DNA from: Guillardia theta CCMP2712
Taxonomy: Eukaryota; Cryptophyceae; Pyrenomonadales; Geminigeraceae
Direction: 5' to 3'
Assembly (NCBI RefSeq): GCF_000315625.1
Contig: NW_005434652.1
Coordinates: 96,667-160,666 of the forward strand
DNA: 64,000 nt
The number at the start of each line of letters is the position of its first letter. The stretch's first letter is position 1. The notes below the pieces were generated by a model. It was not told where the DNA came from and searched no databases. It worked only from the letters and a program-made list of their open reading frames with translations. The translations under genes and the position numbers were made by a program. This document shows positions 9,093 to 19,529 of the stretch, one piece after another.

Positions 9093-12000
9093 GACCTTGA
9101 AGAAATTTGCTTCACAAGGCAAAGACTGCACTTTCATCTACACCCGTGCTTTCAAAGACGTTATCGACAACCTCAGAGCAATCGACGAAACGGGCGTGCA
9201 AGCAGAACTGGGTAGTTGGATAACATCTCAAATCCATCGCAACGCAACGGAAGAAAATTTCTTCTACGAAGGAGAGCCACAGATTGAAGATTTTTTGAAA
9301 TTCCATCAACATATGATGAACTTCACTACCAGAGGCACCAAACACCCAATACCTATCCTCCAAGCAGGACAAGATAGCTCTGGCAAGAAATCAACAGAAG
9401 CACATCATTCAGGTCAGAAACGAAAGGCGAACGCCGTGTTTTCAGCCTCCGTCAAACAAAACAATACACCACAGAAAATCAGGAGACAACAACAAGAAAA
9501 CTTTACTGGATGCAAAATCTGCAAAGAAAAACGACTTCCAGCAAGGATTTCTCTCAGTCACGCTACCAGCGAGCATGACGCATCTAGGATCGGAGAAAGA
9601 GCCACTGGCAATAAAACAGCGCCAACCATGAAGAGGATCACAGGAAGCATTTCAACCGGTTTTCAGACAAGGGCAGGAAGATCCGCAAAATTTACTGCCA
9701 AGAGTCATCGCTCGTCGAACCCAAACCGTTCAAACGAGGAGAGCGGGCAGTACCCCAAGTCAAAATACAAGCAAACAGTCAGCATCGACAAGAAGGTCCT
9801 CGTGAACCTCACAAAAGCACTGCAAGAAGCCACCTCTACCGACCAAACTGAAACCCAAGAATCAGTTCAAGAATCACCTAGCAGTGATGAAGACGAATCC
9901 GATGAACCGTCCTCATCTCGAACACCTCCGAAACGACTGAAAGAAGTCGTAAAAGAGACGTTCCGAGGCACACTAGGACGCAGTTCTAGAAAGAATAAAT
10001 CTCCCAAGGAGTATCCCTGTTCTAAAAATTATGTTGTATATCAAAGTGATACCAGGTCGAAAACTGAAGAGATCCAACTGCACAAGCTTGATGCAGCTCT
10101 GTTCTCAAAAGTTTCAAAACCATGGTACCTTGAATACATCTTTCATATACCCAGACTACTGATCAGGAACACTGATCGGTATCAAGTTTTCCTACACGCG
10201 TTAAAAGCGAAAGAACAACAAGAGTCCCTGTACGCTATTGTCGACTCAGGTGCAACTGTAAGCGTACTCTGCAATCCAAGTTGGTTACAGAGATCGTTTA
10301 CACACAAAACTGAGATCACCGGCGTGGGGGGCAGCAAGATCAATACATCGCTCGGAGGAATTCTAGCAGGAACGATAGCATCAATCGAAGGAAAACGTTT
10401 TGCATTTGCAACTATAGCAACAGTAATCAGCGACGAAAATGCTAAAATCAACCTGTTATCCATCTGGCGAATTACAAATAGTGGTCATACAATAATCCAC
10501 AAAGGTAAACCAGAAGGAGGACTACACGGAATCATTACACTCAACAATGAATTTATACCTTTCTACTTCTGCCCAAGCACCTACCTATGGTACGTCGAAA
10601 TCCAAAGACCCAACAGGAAGACCAATAAGATAATCTCCAAGCTATCAGCAAAAACCATCTGGGATAAAGACACAATTCTCAGAGAAATTCAAGAAGGCGA
10701 AATACCACTCACGGCAACAATCAAGGAGTCAACACATACGACAAATACACAAAGTACATCAAAACGCAGAATCCACCTGATCATCCATGGCGCAAGATTG
10801 GAGAGCGTACCTCGTTGGGGGGGAAGCATCCACATCTACCAAGCTGCGATGCAGGGGGAGAGCACAACTTCGGCAACAGCTTTCAAGCCCACGCACATGA
10901 AGACCTTTCCTATCAGCATGCGAGATGTACGACCTGAATTAGACACGTCAGAAGAGTCAGACAGTGAAAATGGAGAGACCTTGGACAGTTGCAGCAGCTC
11001 CGATGACGAGCTGATGACTACTGACAACACTCCATTAGAACCTACAAGACAATTCACGACGGAAGAGATTCAACAGCAAACCAAGGAGTATCTCAACGAC
11101 CCAAGATCATTTACAGATTTTGACGACTTTACAAACACAACGATCGAAGAACTTGACGAAAACGACAAGGAATACGAAGAACAATTGAAGAATGACAAAT
11201 CAGATCTCAAGAATATTTACCTATATTCAACGGGAGAACGCATCAAAGGAACAAGAGCATCAGCGATTCTGCTCAAGTGGCACGTAAGAACCAACCACAT
11301 CGGCAAGAAATACCTTTTCCAACTGGCAGAAAACATCGAAGGCATGGAGGAATTGAAGAGAATCAATCCAAAGACACCCCTGCCGACATGTCACACATGC
11401 CGCAGAGCGAAAACCAAGGCAGCTCCATTACCAAAATTCAGACACAAAAGATCCGATGTCAGATTTCACAGGCTGCATGGGGATATGAGCTCCTATCGAG
11501 TCCGCTCGATCGAAGGAGCAAAGTACCTCCAACTCTGGAAAGACGACTTCTCAGGATTCAAGATGCCTGTAGGTTTAGCGAGCAAGAAAGGTTACAGGAA
11601 ATCGTTACGACTTGTTGTCACGAGATTCAACAATGGGGTCTACCCCAAAGTGATTCGAGTTGACAATGGGAGCGAAATGGTTTCAAAGAAATCACTGAAG
11701 ATGTACGAGAAGCACAACATCCACCTAGAAAGAAGCGCACCATATGAACATTGGCAAAATGGAAGAGCTGAATCTGGAATCTACTCGTTAGATACAAGGA
11801 CTAGATTGGCAATCGTACACTCAAACGTTCCGAAAAATCTCTGGCTCAGCGCTATATATTACAACGCAGAGATCGAGAATGCATTCCTTCCTACCAGCAG
11901 AAACTCAAACATCAGTTGCTACCAAGCGTTTACAGATCATATCCTAAAGGACAGAAGATTAGATCAAAAGAAAGACAAAAAACTCGAGCCAACAGCAGAA

Positions 12001-14670
12001 GTTTGCGTGTTTCTTGGACAAAAAACTCGAGCCAACAGCAGAAGTTTGCGTGTTTCTTGGCTTCGCCCACCACCTAGGAATGAAAGGTTATTTGGCAGCA
12101 TCAACGAAGAAGTATTCCCCTACAGATTTTCTCACCCGGAGGACAGATCTTGGAAAATACCATACGGCGGAACTGATGATTTTGGCGACGACAACGTCAT
12201 TGTGCTCAAAAGAGCCGGTGAACGATTGATCGAAATGTCAGATACATCAGACGCATCAGATTCAGAATCTGAAGATGCCGGTGGAAACTCCAGCGCCCAA
12301 CCTGAAGAGAGAAATCGACGACCGTTTACAGATCAACAACATGGCATAGCACACAATGATCCCATGGTGATCCAAGTGAGGCAACAAGCTATTGAAGTTG
12401 ACAACCATCTCACGAGAACCTGTTCTGAAACATCAGTTGTAAGAGAGAGTGATATCACACAAGACGAACAAGTAGCGGTGGATCCAGGACTATCAGAAAG
12501 AGGGCACATGAACCGTGAACTAGCCAGTCTTCAAGTCGAAACCTACAACAGTGGTGAAAAGGATTTTGAGTGGGATAAACTCACCCAAATACCTGAACAT
12601 CAACTGAGGTCAGGACGAATTGTACAGAAGACGAATGTGGACACACCGACAAGTGATTCAGACCACGAAGACAATGATCTTCCAGCAGGAATTGAAGAGT
12701 TCGACAATCAAGACTTCATCAATGCGACACTACTTCCATCAGGAAGCACACTAGAGTTCCTTACGAACCTGGGCATCCCTTATCAAGATCGCACCTTAAC
12801 GAAGCGACAATACTGTGGAGTACTTGTCGACACATACAATAACCTGGAAGAGAAAATCATGACATGGTCACATGGGCCACCACAACGAAACATGTACAAC
12901 GAAAATCATTACAACGAAGAAATCGACAGCTTGATGTCTTTTCTTCAAGGATGCAAGAAAGATGAAAGAAGAGAATCAAGGATACAAAAAGCTCAACTAT
13001 TCTACACAGGCATGTTGTCGGCAACCAGCCATATCGCGTTTGACAATGACGAACCAAGCATCAAAGAAGCTCTCAACAACAACAACCCAGAGAGACACCA
13101 TTGGATAACAGCAATTCAGTCAGAGGCACGATCATGGAACGGACTAAAAGTATTCGAAGAAGTCGACAACATCCCAGACGGAAGAAAGGCAATCGGATGC
13201 AGAATCATCCTTAAAAGGAAAAGAGGACCGAATGGAGAAGTATTGAAATACAAGGCAAGAGCGATCATACAAGGTTACAACGCGGTACAAGGGATCGATT
13301 ACCTCGACTCCTTCTCAGCGACAGCGAACCCAATTACGATCAGACTCCTTCTGACAATCGCCAGAGCAAACAAATGGCACGTCAGATGTCAAGATATCTC
13401 AACTGCATACCTGATGGCACCACTTCCTACAGTTGTATATATCAGGACCCCAAAGGAATTTCAAGAGTTCTGCAACATTAGAGCAGCATACTTGAAGATC
13501 CTGAGTTCAGTCTATGGACTTCCTTCATCAGGTCGAAACTTCTGGAAGAAGCTCTGCCAAGACCTACGCGATTTCGGTTTCAAAGCCTGCACGTCAGATG
13601 ATTGTTTGTTTCTATATCATGACGAGCAAGGGGGAGAGATCATCATCGCGTTAGTAGTCGACGACATCATCCAAGCTAGCAACAGCCAAGCACTATTTGC
13701 AAAGTTCGACGACTTCATGATGAACACAAAAGGATACAGCGTAACAACCGACAACGATCTTAGCTTCTATCTGGGAGTCGCGTACAAGAGGGACGAAGCT
13801 GGAGACTTCATCAGCAACCAGCAAGCGTACATCGAAAAATGTTTGAAAAGATTCAACCTCGAGGGGATCGACCCTACAGGGAAATTCACCACGCCAATGG
13901 ATCCCAAGTTCGTGATCGAACCAGAAGACGTTGATCCGCACGCGCCTGAAGACTTAGTCAAAATCTACAGAAGCCAAGTAGCAAGTCTGATATACATAGC
14001 AACATGGTCAAGACCAGAAATCAGCTATGCAGTATCATTGCTATCAAGATATCTCACAAGTCCTACGAAGAAACTGTTAATGGCAGTGCACAGAGTATAC
14101 GCTTATCTCAAGAACACCAAGACACTAGGAATCAGATACACCGACAACGACGACAACGGACACAAGAAAATGGAACTAGTCGCATTCTGCGATAGCTCAG
14201 ACGCCGATTGCAAGCTCACAAGCAGATCAACCGGTGGATACGTCATTTTCCTCAATGGGACACCAATCTCATGGAAATCAGCAAGACACAACACAGTCTC
14301 ACTGTCTACCATGGAAAGCGAATACATCCAAAGCACGCTTACAGCTATCGAGATCTTGTACTTGCGAGAGACGCTCGAATTCATGGGATACAAGCAACCT
14401 ACGACGATATGCTATCAAGACAACGCCGCCTGCATCAAGCTCAGCGAGAATCCCGTCAGCAAGAGCAGATCGAAACACATCAAGAGAAGACACCATTTCA
14501 TACGACAATGCGTTGCCAACAAGGAGATCACCTTGGAAGCAATTCATACAAGCGAGCAAGTTGCTGATATATTCACAAAACCGCTGCCCGCTGATCAGTT
14601 TCTCTATCTAAGAGACCAATTGTTGAACCTCCCTGAAGCAACACGCTATCAAAGGAAAACAAAAAAGTAA
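9013..14670 (+). CDS. pol: copia Gag C-terminal part plus Pol polyprotein
   Basis: A 1885-aa open frame, open upstream from 8977 and without an obvious own start. Domains in order: Gag remainder; aspartic protease with IVDSGATVSVL (about 10240); GAG-pre-integrase zinc motif WHVRTNH...PTCHTC (about 11277-11400); integrase core with acidic residues in HGDMSS, VDNGSEM and NGRAESG; reverse transcriptase with YKARAIIQGYN, DISTAYLMA and the catalytic VDDI (about 13655; many copia RTs have YVDD); RNase H with FCDSSDAD, STMESEY, QDNAACIKL and IFTKPLP. The reading frame is intact through RT and RNase H. A 43-bp tandem duplication after integrase changes the reading there. Confidence 0.93.
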   Translation: MPISNSELEQAVIYNGDYQSYIPNVVRTLKKFASQGKDCTFIYTRAFKDVIDNLRAIDETGVQAELGSWITSQIHRNATEENFFYEGEPQIEDFLKFHQHMMNFTTRGTKHPIPILQAGQDSSGKKSTEAHHSGQKRKANAVFSASVKQNNTPQKIRRQQQENFTGCKICKEKRLPARISLSHATSEHDASRIGERATGNKTAPTMKRITGSISTGFQTRAGRSAKFTAKSHRSSNPNRSNEESGQYPKSKYKQTVSIDKKVLVNLTKALQEATSTDQTETQESVQESPSSDEDESDEPSSSRTPPKRLKEVVKETFRGTLGRSSRKNKSPKEYPCSKNYVVYQSDTRSKTEEIQLHKLDAALFSKVSKPWYLEYIFHIPRLLIRNTDRYQVFLHALKAKEQQESLYAIVDSGATVSVLCNPSWLQRSFTHKTEITGVGGSKINTSLGGILAGTIASIEGKRFAFATIATVISDENAKINLLSIWRITNSGHTIIHKGKPEGGLHGIITLNNEFIPFYFCPSTYLWYVEIQRPNRKTNKIISKLSAKTIWDKDTILREIQEGEIPLTATIKESTHTTNTQSTSKRRIHLIIHGARLESVPRWGGSIHIYQAAMQGESTTSATAFKPTHMKTFPISMRDVRPELDTSEESDSENGETLDSCSSSDDELMTTDNTPLEPTRQFTTEEIQQQTKEYLNDPRSFTDFDDFTNTTIEELDENDKEYEEQLKNDKSDLKNIYLYSTGERIKGTRASAILLKWHVRTNHIGKKYLFQLAENIEGMEELKRINPKTPLPTCHTCRRAKTKAAPLPKFRHKRSDVRFHRLHGDMSSYRVRSIEGAKYLQLWKDDFSGFKMPVGLASKKGYRKSLRLVVTRFNNGVYPKVIRVDNGSEMVSKKSLKMYEKHNIHLERSAPYEHWQNGRAESGIYSLDTRTRLAIVHSNVPKNLWLSAIYYNAEIENAFLPTSRNSNISCYQAFTDHILKDRRLDQKKDKKLEPTAEVCVFLGQKTRANSRSLRVSWLRPPPRNERLFGSINEEVFPYRFSHPEDRSWKIPYGGTDDFGDDNVIVLKRAGERLIEMSDTSDASDSESEDAGGNSSAQPEERNRRPFTDQQHGIAHNDPMVIQVRQQAIEVDNHLTRTCSETSVVRESDITQDEQVAVDPGLSERGHMNRELASLQVETYNSGEKDFEWDKLTQIPEHQLRSGRIVQKTNVDTPTSDSDHEDNDLPAGIEEFDNQDFINATLLPSGSTLEFLTNLGIPYQDRTLTKRQYCGVLVDTYNNLEEKIMTWSHGPPQRNMYNENHYNEEIDSLMSFLQGCKKDERRESRIQKAQLFYTGMLSATSHIAFDNDEPSIKEALNNNNPERHHWITAIQSEARSWNGLKVFEEVDNIPDGRKAIGCRIILKRKRGPNGEVLKYKARAIIQGYNAVQGIDYLDSFSATANPITIRLLLTIARANKWHVRCQDISTAYLMAPLPTVVYIRTPKEFQEFCNIRAAYLKILSSVYGLPSSGRNFWKKLCQDLRDFGFKACTSDDCLFLYHDEQGGEIIIALVVDDIIQASNSQALFAKFDDFMMNTKGYSVTTDNDLSFYLGVAYKRDEAGDFISNQQAYIEKCLKRFNLEGIDPTGKFTTPMDPKFVIEPEDVDPHAPEDLVKIYRSQVASLIYIATWSRPEISYAVSLLSRYLTSPTKKLLMAVHRVYAYLKNTKTLGIRYTDNDDNGHKKMELVAFCDSSDADCKLTSRSTGGYVIFLNGTPISWKSARHNTVSLSTMESEYIQSTLTAIEILYLRETLEFMGYKQPTTICYQDNAACIKLSENPVSKSRSKHIKRRHHFIRQCVANKEITLEAIHTSEQVADIFTKPLPADQFLYLRDQLLNLPEATRYQRKTKK
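11974..12059 (+). repeat. 43-bp perfect tandem duplication inside pol
   Basis: The 43-bp unit (starts GACAAAAAACTCGAGCC, ends GTGTTTCTTG) occurs twice in a row, 11974-12016 and 12017-12059. Since 43 is 3n+1, it shifts the frame. The segment after copy 2 reads VCVFLGFAHHLGMKG in one frame and RLFGSINEEVFPYRF in the frame that joins to RT. Confidence 0.95.
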
Positions 14671-15530
14671 TTCATACGATGATTACCTTTGGTAATTTTC
14701 AAAATGAATAAACTTTTCTCAAACTTGTCTAAGATCCTTCGAAGGACAAAGACACATACGCGAAGTGCTGAGCACCTCTGGACTGTTCTAGTACCAGGGA
14801 GTAGCATAGTACAAGCGAAACCATAAGCATGTGGCACAACTTGAGCATCCCTGGGGCATTGCGACTTCAGTGGGTAGTGATAGTTGCTTGCAAACGCAAA
14901 TGGACATGGGAGAAAGGAGTAAGAGTTTCATAGCACAGCTTCCCCATAGTATATGGGCTGATATGGTGACATGGAAACATGATTGCTAATCAGGGCGATG
15001 GCGCGTAACATGATTTCTTTTGAAACATGGAAACGTACTCTTCGTTAACTCACCTCCGTGGGTAACCGGCGTGTAGCAAAATGCTGCATAGCTGCTCTAA
15101 ACTTCCATTGAAGCTAGTTGATGATGCGAAAAGCTACATCAGGGTTTGGAATTGCTTACCCCACACAATCAGCAGTGTGTGAAAGGCAATCCAACGTCTC
15201 GTTACCTCAAAAATGCTACACGCAATTCCTCACGTGCATCCACAAAATGCTACGAAGGAAACGTAAAAGCATGTGGAAACGACGTGTTATGCTCACTGAA
15301 AGGCATATGAATGCATGTATGACTTTGGAACCTATGTCATTTGCTGAAACGTACCGGGAACTCACCGTCCTGGACCACATTTGCATTTTGGCTTCCTGCC
15401 ATTTTCGCATTTTGTTGGTTAGTTCGCGAAGAGTCAAAGGGAGACCCTCATACAGCATCGGAGCCGTTGGGTCGATTCCGGTGTTGCATAAATCAATGCT
15501 CTCACGCAGTGACGACACTAAGTTTCGAGC
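14671..15530 (+). other. copia 3' internal non-coding region
   Basis: About 860 nt between the pol stop and the polypurine tract. An ORF at 15118-15558 runs into the LTR and has no recognisable domain, so I do not call it a gene. No envelope-like ORF is present. Confidence 0.6.
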
Positions 15531-15539
15531 AAGGGGGAG
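15531..15539 (+). other. Polypurine tract
   Basis: AAGGGGGAG abuts the TGATG start of the 3' LTR, the expected position for plus-strand priming. Confidence 0.88.
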
Positions 15540-15928
15540 TGATGTTGCACCCGCATGACGTTACGTCAGTAACGGACATGGCAGCATCATGCGAGTAGTC
15601 GCAAGAGGCTACGTACGCTGGCGAGGTGTATAATGCTAGAATCGAAGATGTGTACTGGGCGTAGACGTACGTACAACACATTGGTATGATGAAAGCATGA
15701 GGCTGGTATAAACCGATACACATGTTTACTCATTGCTGTATTACGGGTTAAGCCTGACCTCGACATATAAGCAACCCATCTTAGACGTTGGCCACGTCAT
15801 CAGAATGGGATTGCACGAACATTGACGTGTGTTCTCTTACTGCTGTACATAAACAAATCTAGCTTCATTGTTCATCTGTTCTACTCCTAAGTGCACTATC
15901 GCTCAGTTGCTGGACTATACCCGCATCA
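15540..15928 (+). repeat. 3' LTR
   Basis: 389 bp, same ends (TGATG...CATCA) and same length as the 5' LTR. No mismatch seen by eye. Confidence 0.95.
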
Positions 15929-15933
15929 GATGT
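15929..15933. repeat. Target-site duplication, right copy (GATGT)
   Basis: Matches 8117-8121. The following sequence (GTACCGTACGGTCG..., GAGTCCGATCGG) continues the GC-rich island that the element entered. Confidence 0.92.
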
Positions 15934-16313
15934 CATGTACCGTACGGTCGTGATTCATTAAAGTAATGTCAACTTGTCACTAGCCGCGCCTGAGTCTGAT
16001 CACAGTGAGTCCGATCGGAGATAGAATTTGAAGTACGGTAGCAGATAATCGAACGATCAGAGAAGTCGAGATTGTCGAGAGGAGTAAGCACACCAATCTA
16101 GTATTTGTAACATAGAACAGATCAACTACTTCTCAGAGTTTGTAGGCAAGCCGAGCCTCAGTACAGTTTTGTCATCGGACGTGACTCCTCCGAAATCTTA
16201 GTGTTATTAGTAAATATACTTCTCTCAGTAACTCAACAAGCCTCTACGAAGCAAGTGTCTGCTAAATTCTAGCATGCGGCGTGTGCGCTCTCGATCTCCT
16301 CCTACCATTCAGC

Positions 16314-17201
16314 TCAAAGTCTTGCTCGCAGCGGTGCTTTCGCTTCTCGCCGACCCTGCACAGTGCTAGACATCACGAATGGCACATCTTCACCCCCCAG
16401 AGCACCACTCCATTTGCCCAGAGACTGAGGAACCAGGTTCGCTCTCCTGAACATGTTATGGATAGTGTTGGTCGGGCAGGGCCTCGATGTGCCTTCCACG
16501 AACATGTCGAACAATCCATGCTTGAAGCTGAGCGCTTCTTGAGGAACCACCTTGAAGCCAGTCCAACCAGCAAAGTTCTTCTCCTGGCCATGCAGCTGAA
16601 TAGTTGGCTCCTGGAATGCCAGAGGTTTAATGAGACCTTTGACTGCAGAAATCTGAAGATAGCGCAAGAGGGCCTCTTTCTGCTTCTTGAACTTCGCCGA
16701 GAAGCAAAGTTTCAGCTGTCCTTCAAACCTTTCGTGCAGGTCATGGCCAGGAACGACATTGTTCCAAACACTCTTCAACTTTTTCAGCGTCCTTGCCCAT
16801 CGTTTCTGGCCATCTCTTGCTCTTTGCTGAATTGGGAAAGAGTGGAAGCACTGGCTAGCGAACTCCTGCTGCGCATTTTCTGTAGGATCCATCCTATTTT
16901 CAACCAGCTCGTTGGAAGAAATCGTCTCAGATCCGCTTGACTCAATCATTTCTGAAGGAGAAATCAATGATTCAAACTCGAAATGGATTCCTGCCTTCGC
17001 TTTGTCCTTGAATTCATCTTCCGTGTTGCAGAACGTATTACACGGCACTCCAGAGCCCCTGCACGATGCACCGTCTTGCAGCTCCCAGGAGCAGATCGTG
17101 CTGGGCTGAATGCCATGATGACCATCCTGGATAGCTTGGAAGCACAGAAGGAGGTCCTCACACGGCACCTCCTCCATTCTCATCAACTTCCCTTCCGCCA
17201 T
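16314..17201 (-). CDS. Unrecognised 295-aa protein, no intron seen
   Basis: Open frame from ATG 17201 to TGA 16314 on the minus strand. I recognise no family. The protein has an acidic, Ser/Glu-rich middle (FEFESLISPSEMIESSGSE). A basic C-terminal half follows, with Trp/Lys-rich text such as KRWARTLKKLKSVWNN and ALLRYLQISAVKGLIKPLAF. There is no signal peptide or membrane segment. It has mixed residue usage and no simple repeats, unlike the compositional ORFs nearby, so it is probably real. It could be a single exon of a larger gene. It lies 380 nt from the retrotransposon but shows no element-type domain. Confidence 0.5.
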   Translation of the reverse strand: MAEGKLMRMEEVPCEDLLLCFQAIQDGHHGIQPSTICSWELQDGASCRGSGVPCNTFCNTEDEFKDKAKAGIHFEFESLISPSEMIESSGSETISSNELVENRMDPTENAQQEFASQCFHSFPIQQRARDGQKRWARTLKKLKSVWNNVVPGHDLHERFEGQLKLCFSAKFKKQKEALLRYLQISAVKGLIKPLAFQEPTIQLHGQEKNFAGWTGFKVVPQEALSFKHGLFDMFVEGTSRPCPTNTIHNMFRRANLVPQSLGKWSGALGGEDVPFVMSSTVQGRREAKAPLRARL

Positions 17202-18201
17202 GCCTCAACGCGCTCAGTTTGTGGGTTCGCTGGGGGAGAGGAGGACGATGTACCACCCCTCGTTCCACCCTGTTTGCTGGGGGTGAGCAAACCCCTCAGC
17301 AACTCCAGGTCACGGCTCGCTTCCGAGGTATTCTCAAGGACGGGGTGGAATTTAGTGAGATTAAGCATATAAGGAGGGGTAGGGTACTTGCCGCGGATGA
17401 CTCAGTAGAGGGAGGTAGTCTTTCTTTGGTGGAAGATTGGGGGGTAGTAGGACGAGGGGGTGGTGGCGATGGGTCGTGGCTTATTATGGGCGTGACGCGC
17501 TTTTAAAACTTAGTAAAACATTTATGATTTTACTACATGTCAGACAACCCCTGCACAAGAGCTCCCAGGACCGGGTGTAAAAATGATTCAACAGTTGCGA
17601 TAGTAGTAAATTCACTACTACCCCAACCCCCCTAACCCCTGCAACGGTGACAATCTGTCACATTTTTATATTTCTTGTTTTATAATAGATACATGCTTTG
17701 AATATTTTTTTTTCCCACAGTCGGAAGGCAGGATTTTTTTTTTATTTCAATCCTCCGAACTCAGTGCAAGGATGCCGCACTGCGGCAACGGCCCGGCCGG
17801 GCCCCGACCTTTTAAATATTGTATCCGATCTACCCGGGCAACCCCTGGCTGACAGCTAGGACAAAAATTATATGGCGCGCGGGAGGATCGTCGTGTTCGC
17901 CGGAGCTGCGATGGCAGCGGCGGCTCTAGGTGGACGAGCATGAGACTGTTGTGATGGATTGAAGTGAAGTGAAGTGAAGTGAAGTGAAATGCGCTTCTGT
18001 TTGCGCTCTCCTTGAGGTTTTGAACTTGATGAAAAGCTTCACTGCTATTGTGAAACTGGTTTGCAAACTGGCGAGCAAGTTAGAATAGAGAAAGTCGGAG
18101 AGGAAGGGGAGGAGGAAGTTTTCCATGTGGATTCTTGATGTCTTTTTTTATTGCTGACATTGTATCAACGACTTTCAGCAAAGTATCTTTATGATTTCTA
18201 C
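17202..18201. other. Intergenic region with G-run island and (GAAGT)n
   Basis: G-run sequence (GGGGTAGGG, GGGGGGTAG) at about 17365-17490, C-run counterparts at 17615-17640, then an AT-rich stretch. A short GC-rich patch (GGCCCGGCCGGGCC) is at about 17785 and GAAGT repeats at about 17961-17987. No gene recognised. Confidence 0.6.
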
Positions 18202-19529
18202 ATGAAGGGACAAAGGAGGCGCAAGAAGGCGAGAAGAGTGAGAGAATCTTGGCACTTGAAGTGCATTGTGCCGACATATTTGCAGGTCGTGTTTGCACTG
18301 ACAGGATTCGGCAAGTTTGATAATGTTGAAATCAATCCTACCGACGTCATCGTCAAGAAATTTCCATCATACTTGGAGGAAAATCCCCTTCCCTTCGAAG
18401 CTGCAGTCGACCGTTGCCTGGTCATGGAGGTGAAGTTGTTGTCGTTTGTCATCATGGTGATTGATGACTTCTGTTGCTTGTTGCAGGTGTCAGCAGAAGG
18501 ATGCAAAGAGAGACTCTCTGCCATGCACAAGACATGTTTCCGCGATCACGAGGATTTTCGGGTCTGGTTGCACTTGGGGGTTGCAGCATCCAAGGAAGAG
18601 TTTCAACTAGAGCAGGTTGCATGGAATGGTAATGGCATCAGTGAGCTGTGTGATGATAAGAAAGAAGAATATGTGGTGGTGGTGGTGGTGGTGGTGGTGA
18701 TGATGATGATCATTATGGCGACGACGATGGTGATGGTGATGTTGATGTTGATGTTGATGGTGATGGTGATGGTGCTGATGTTCATGACTATGATCTCGGA
18801 ATGAAATGATTGAAATGATGATGTTTAATGCCATGATCATGAACACAATGGTGAATACTTCGATGATGATGCGAACGAGGAGGAAAACGATGGGGAAATA
18901 CGAGAATCAGATGGTTGAGATAGTGAATTTCATTTCATCGCAGAGGCAGATTTCCGTTGTCCTGATGAGAGAGGATGGCAGCCGTCAAAGCAGCCAATTT
19001 TTAGGTGATCATTCATCAATGCCTTTTCTCTGTACTCACAATCCATGCATCTTAGCGAGGATGGCCCAATATCACAACAGATGAAGGTTTGTTCGTTTTC
19101 ACGGTGCTACCTATCTAAGCTTGCTCTACATCAGTCTCTCCTCCCGATTCGAAGGATTTGTTCAGCTCTTCGCAAAAACTTTCGTGTCAAGATTTCTTGT
19201 GATCCAGGAATTTTCCGATCTAAAATTTGCATCGTCTGATGTTTTGTGACAGGACGCTTTGTTTGCAATTGGATCTATTACTGCTCATTGCGATCTTGTC
19301 GAACAGGTTGACGATTGTTGTTTCCACCCACTTCGCCGCGATTGAAATTCACCAATAGAGGACCCCGAAGGAAGCGACTCCTTGTTCGTGCATGTACCGC
19401 CCTTCAGGTCTGTCCTCGCTTACAATCACATCTCTTTCACTCCATTGCTGCAGCTGTATCGAAGAAGGAGAGCAACTCAAATTCATCCACAACCTTATCT
19501 GTCAAATTGCCACGAATCTCACGTCTTGA
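18202..19529 (+). CDS. PGPEP1: Pyroglutamyl-peptidase I (peptidase C15), 9 exons
   Basis: Exons in phase: 18202-18237, 18286-18429, 18487-18628, 18944-19004, 19056-19086, 19135-19207, 19253-19306, 19359-19407, 19454-19529. They give 221 aa, against about 209 in human. The enzyme removes N-terminal pyroglutamate from peptides in the cytosol.

Family blocks: VFALTGFGKFDNVEINPT, VWLHLGVAASKEEFQLEQVA, EADFRCPDERGWQPSKQPIF, EDGPIS, SCDPGRFVCNWIYYCSL and SLFVHVPPF. The catalytic triad is present: Glu in QLEQ, Cys in RFVCN, His in FVHVPP. The only odd junction is intron 6. Protein continuity (SCDP|GRFVC) requires splicing after CCAG at 19207 with a GA dinucleotide where GT is expected. Intron 3 carries (GGT)n/(GAT)n repeats. 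Exon 1 is only a basic 12-aa start and is the least certain. Confidence 0.9.
18672..18790 (+). repeat. (GGT)n/(GATGGT)n repeats in PGPEP1 intron 3
   Basis: GGT triplets then TGATGG/TTGATG-type units inside the 18629-18943 intron. The poly-Val/Met and poly-His ORFs here are shadows of the repeat. Confidence 0.8.

Larger units (their letters stand above)
8122..15928 (+). mobile_element. Full-length Ty1/copia LTR retrotransposon (7807 bp)
   Basis: Two 389-bp LTRs, both starting TGATG and ending CATCA, flank gag-pol. The internal order is gag, protease, integrase, reverse transcriptase, RNase H. Integrase before RT defines copia rather than gypsy.

The GATGT target duplication is perfect and I see no difference between the LTRs by eye, so insertion looks recent. 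A purine tract (AAGGGGGAG) precedes the 3' LTR. I could not match the sequence after the 5' LTR (GGTTATAAAAGCC) to a familiar tRNA primer site. The element sits inside a GC-rich dispersed island. The gag/pol frame change and a 43-bp internal duplication raise doubt about current activity. Confidence 0.96.

Noticed and set aside
15118-15558. 146-aa ORF at the 3' end of the copia element
   Set aside because: Runs into the 3' LTR, no domain, no start context. I considered an envelope-like gene and found no membrane segment.
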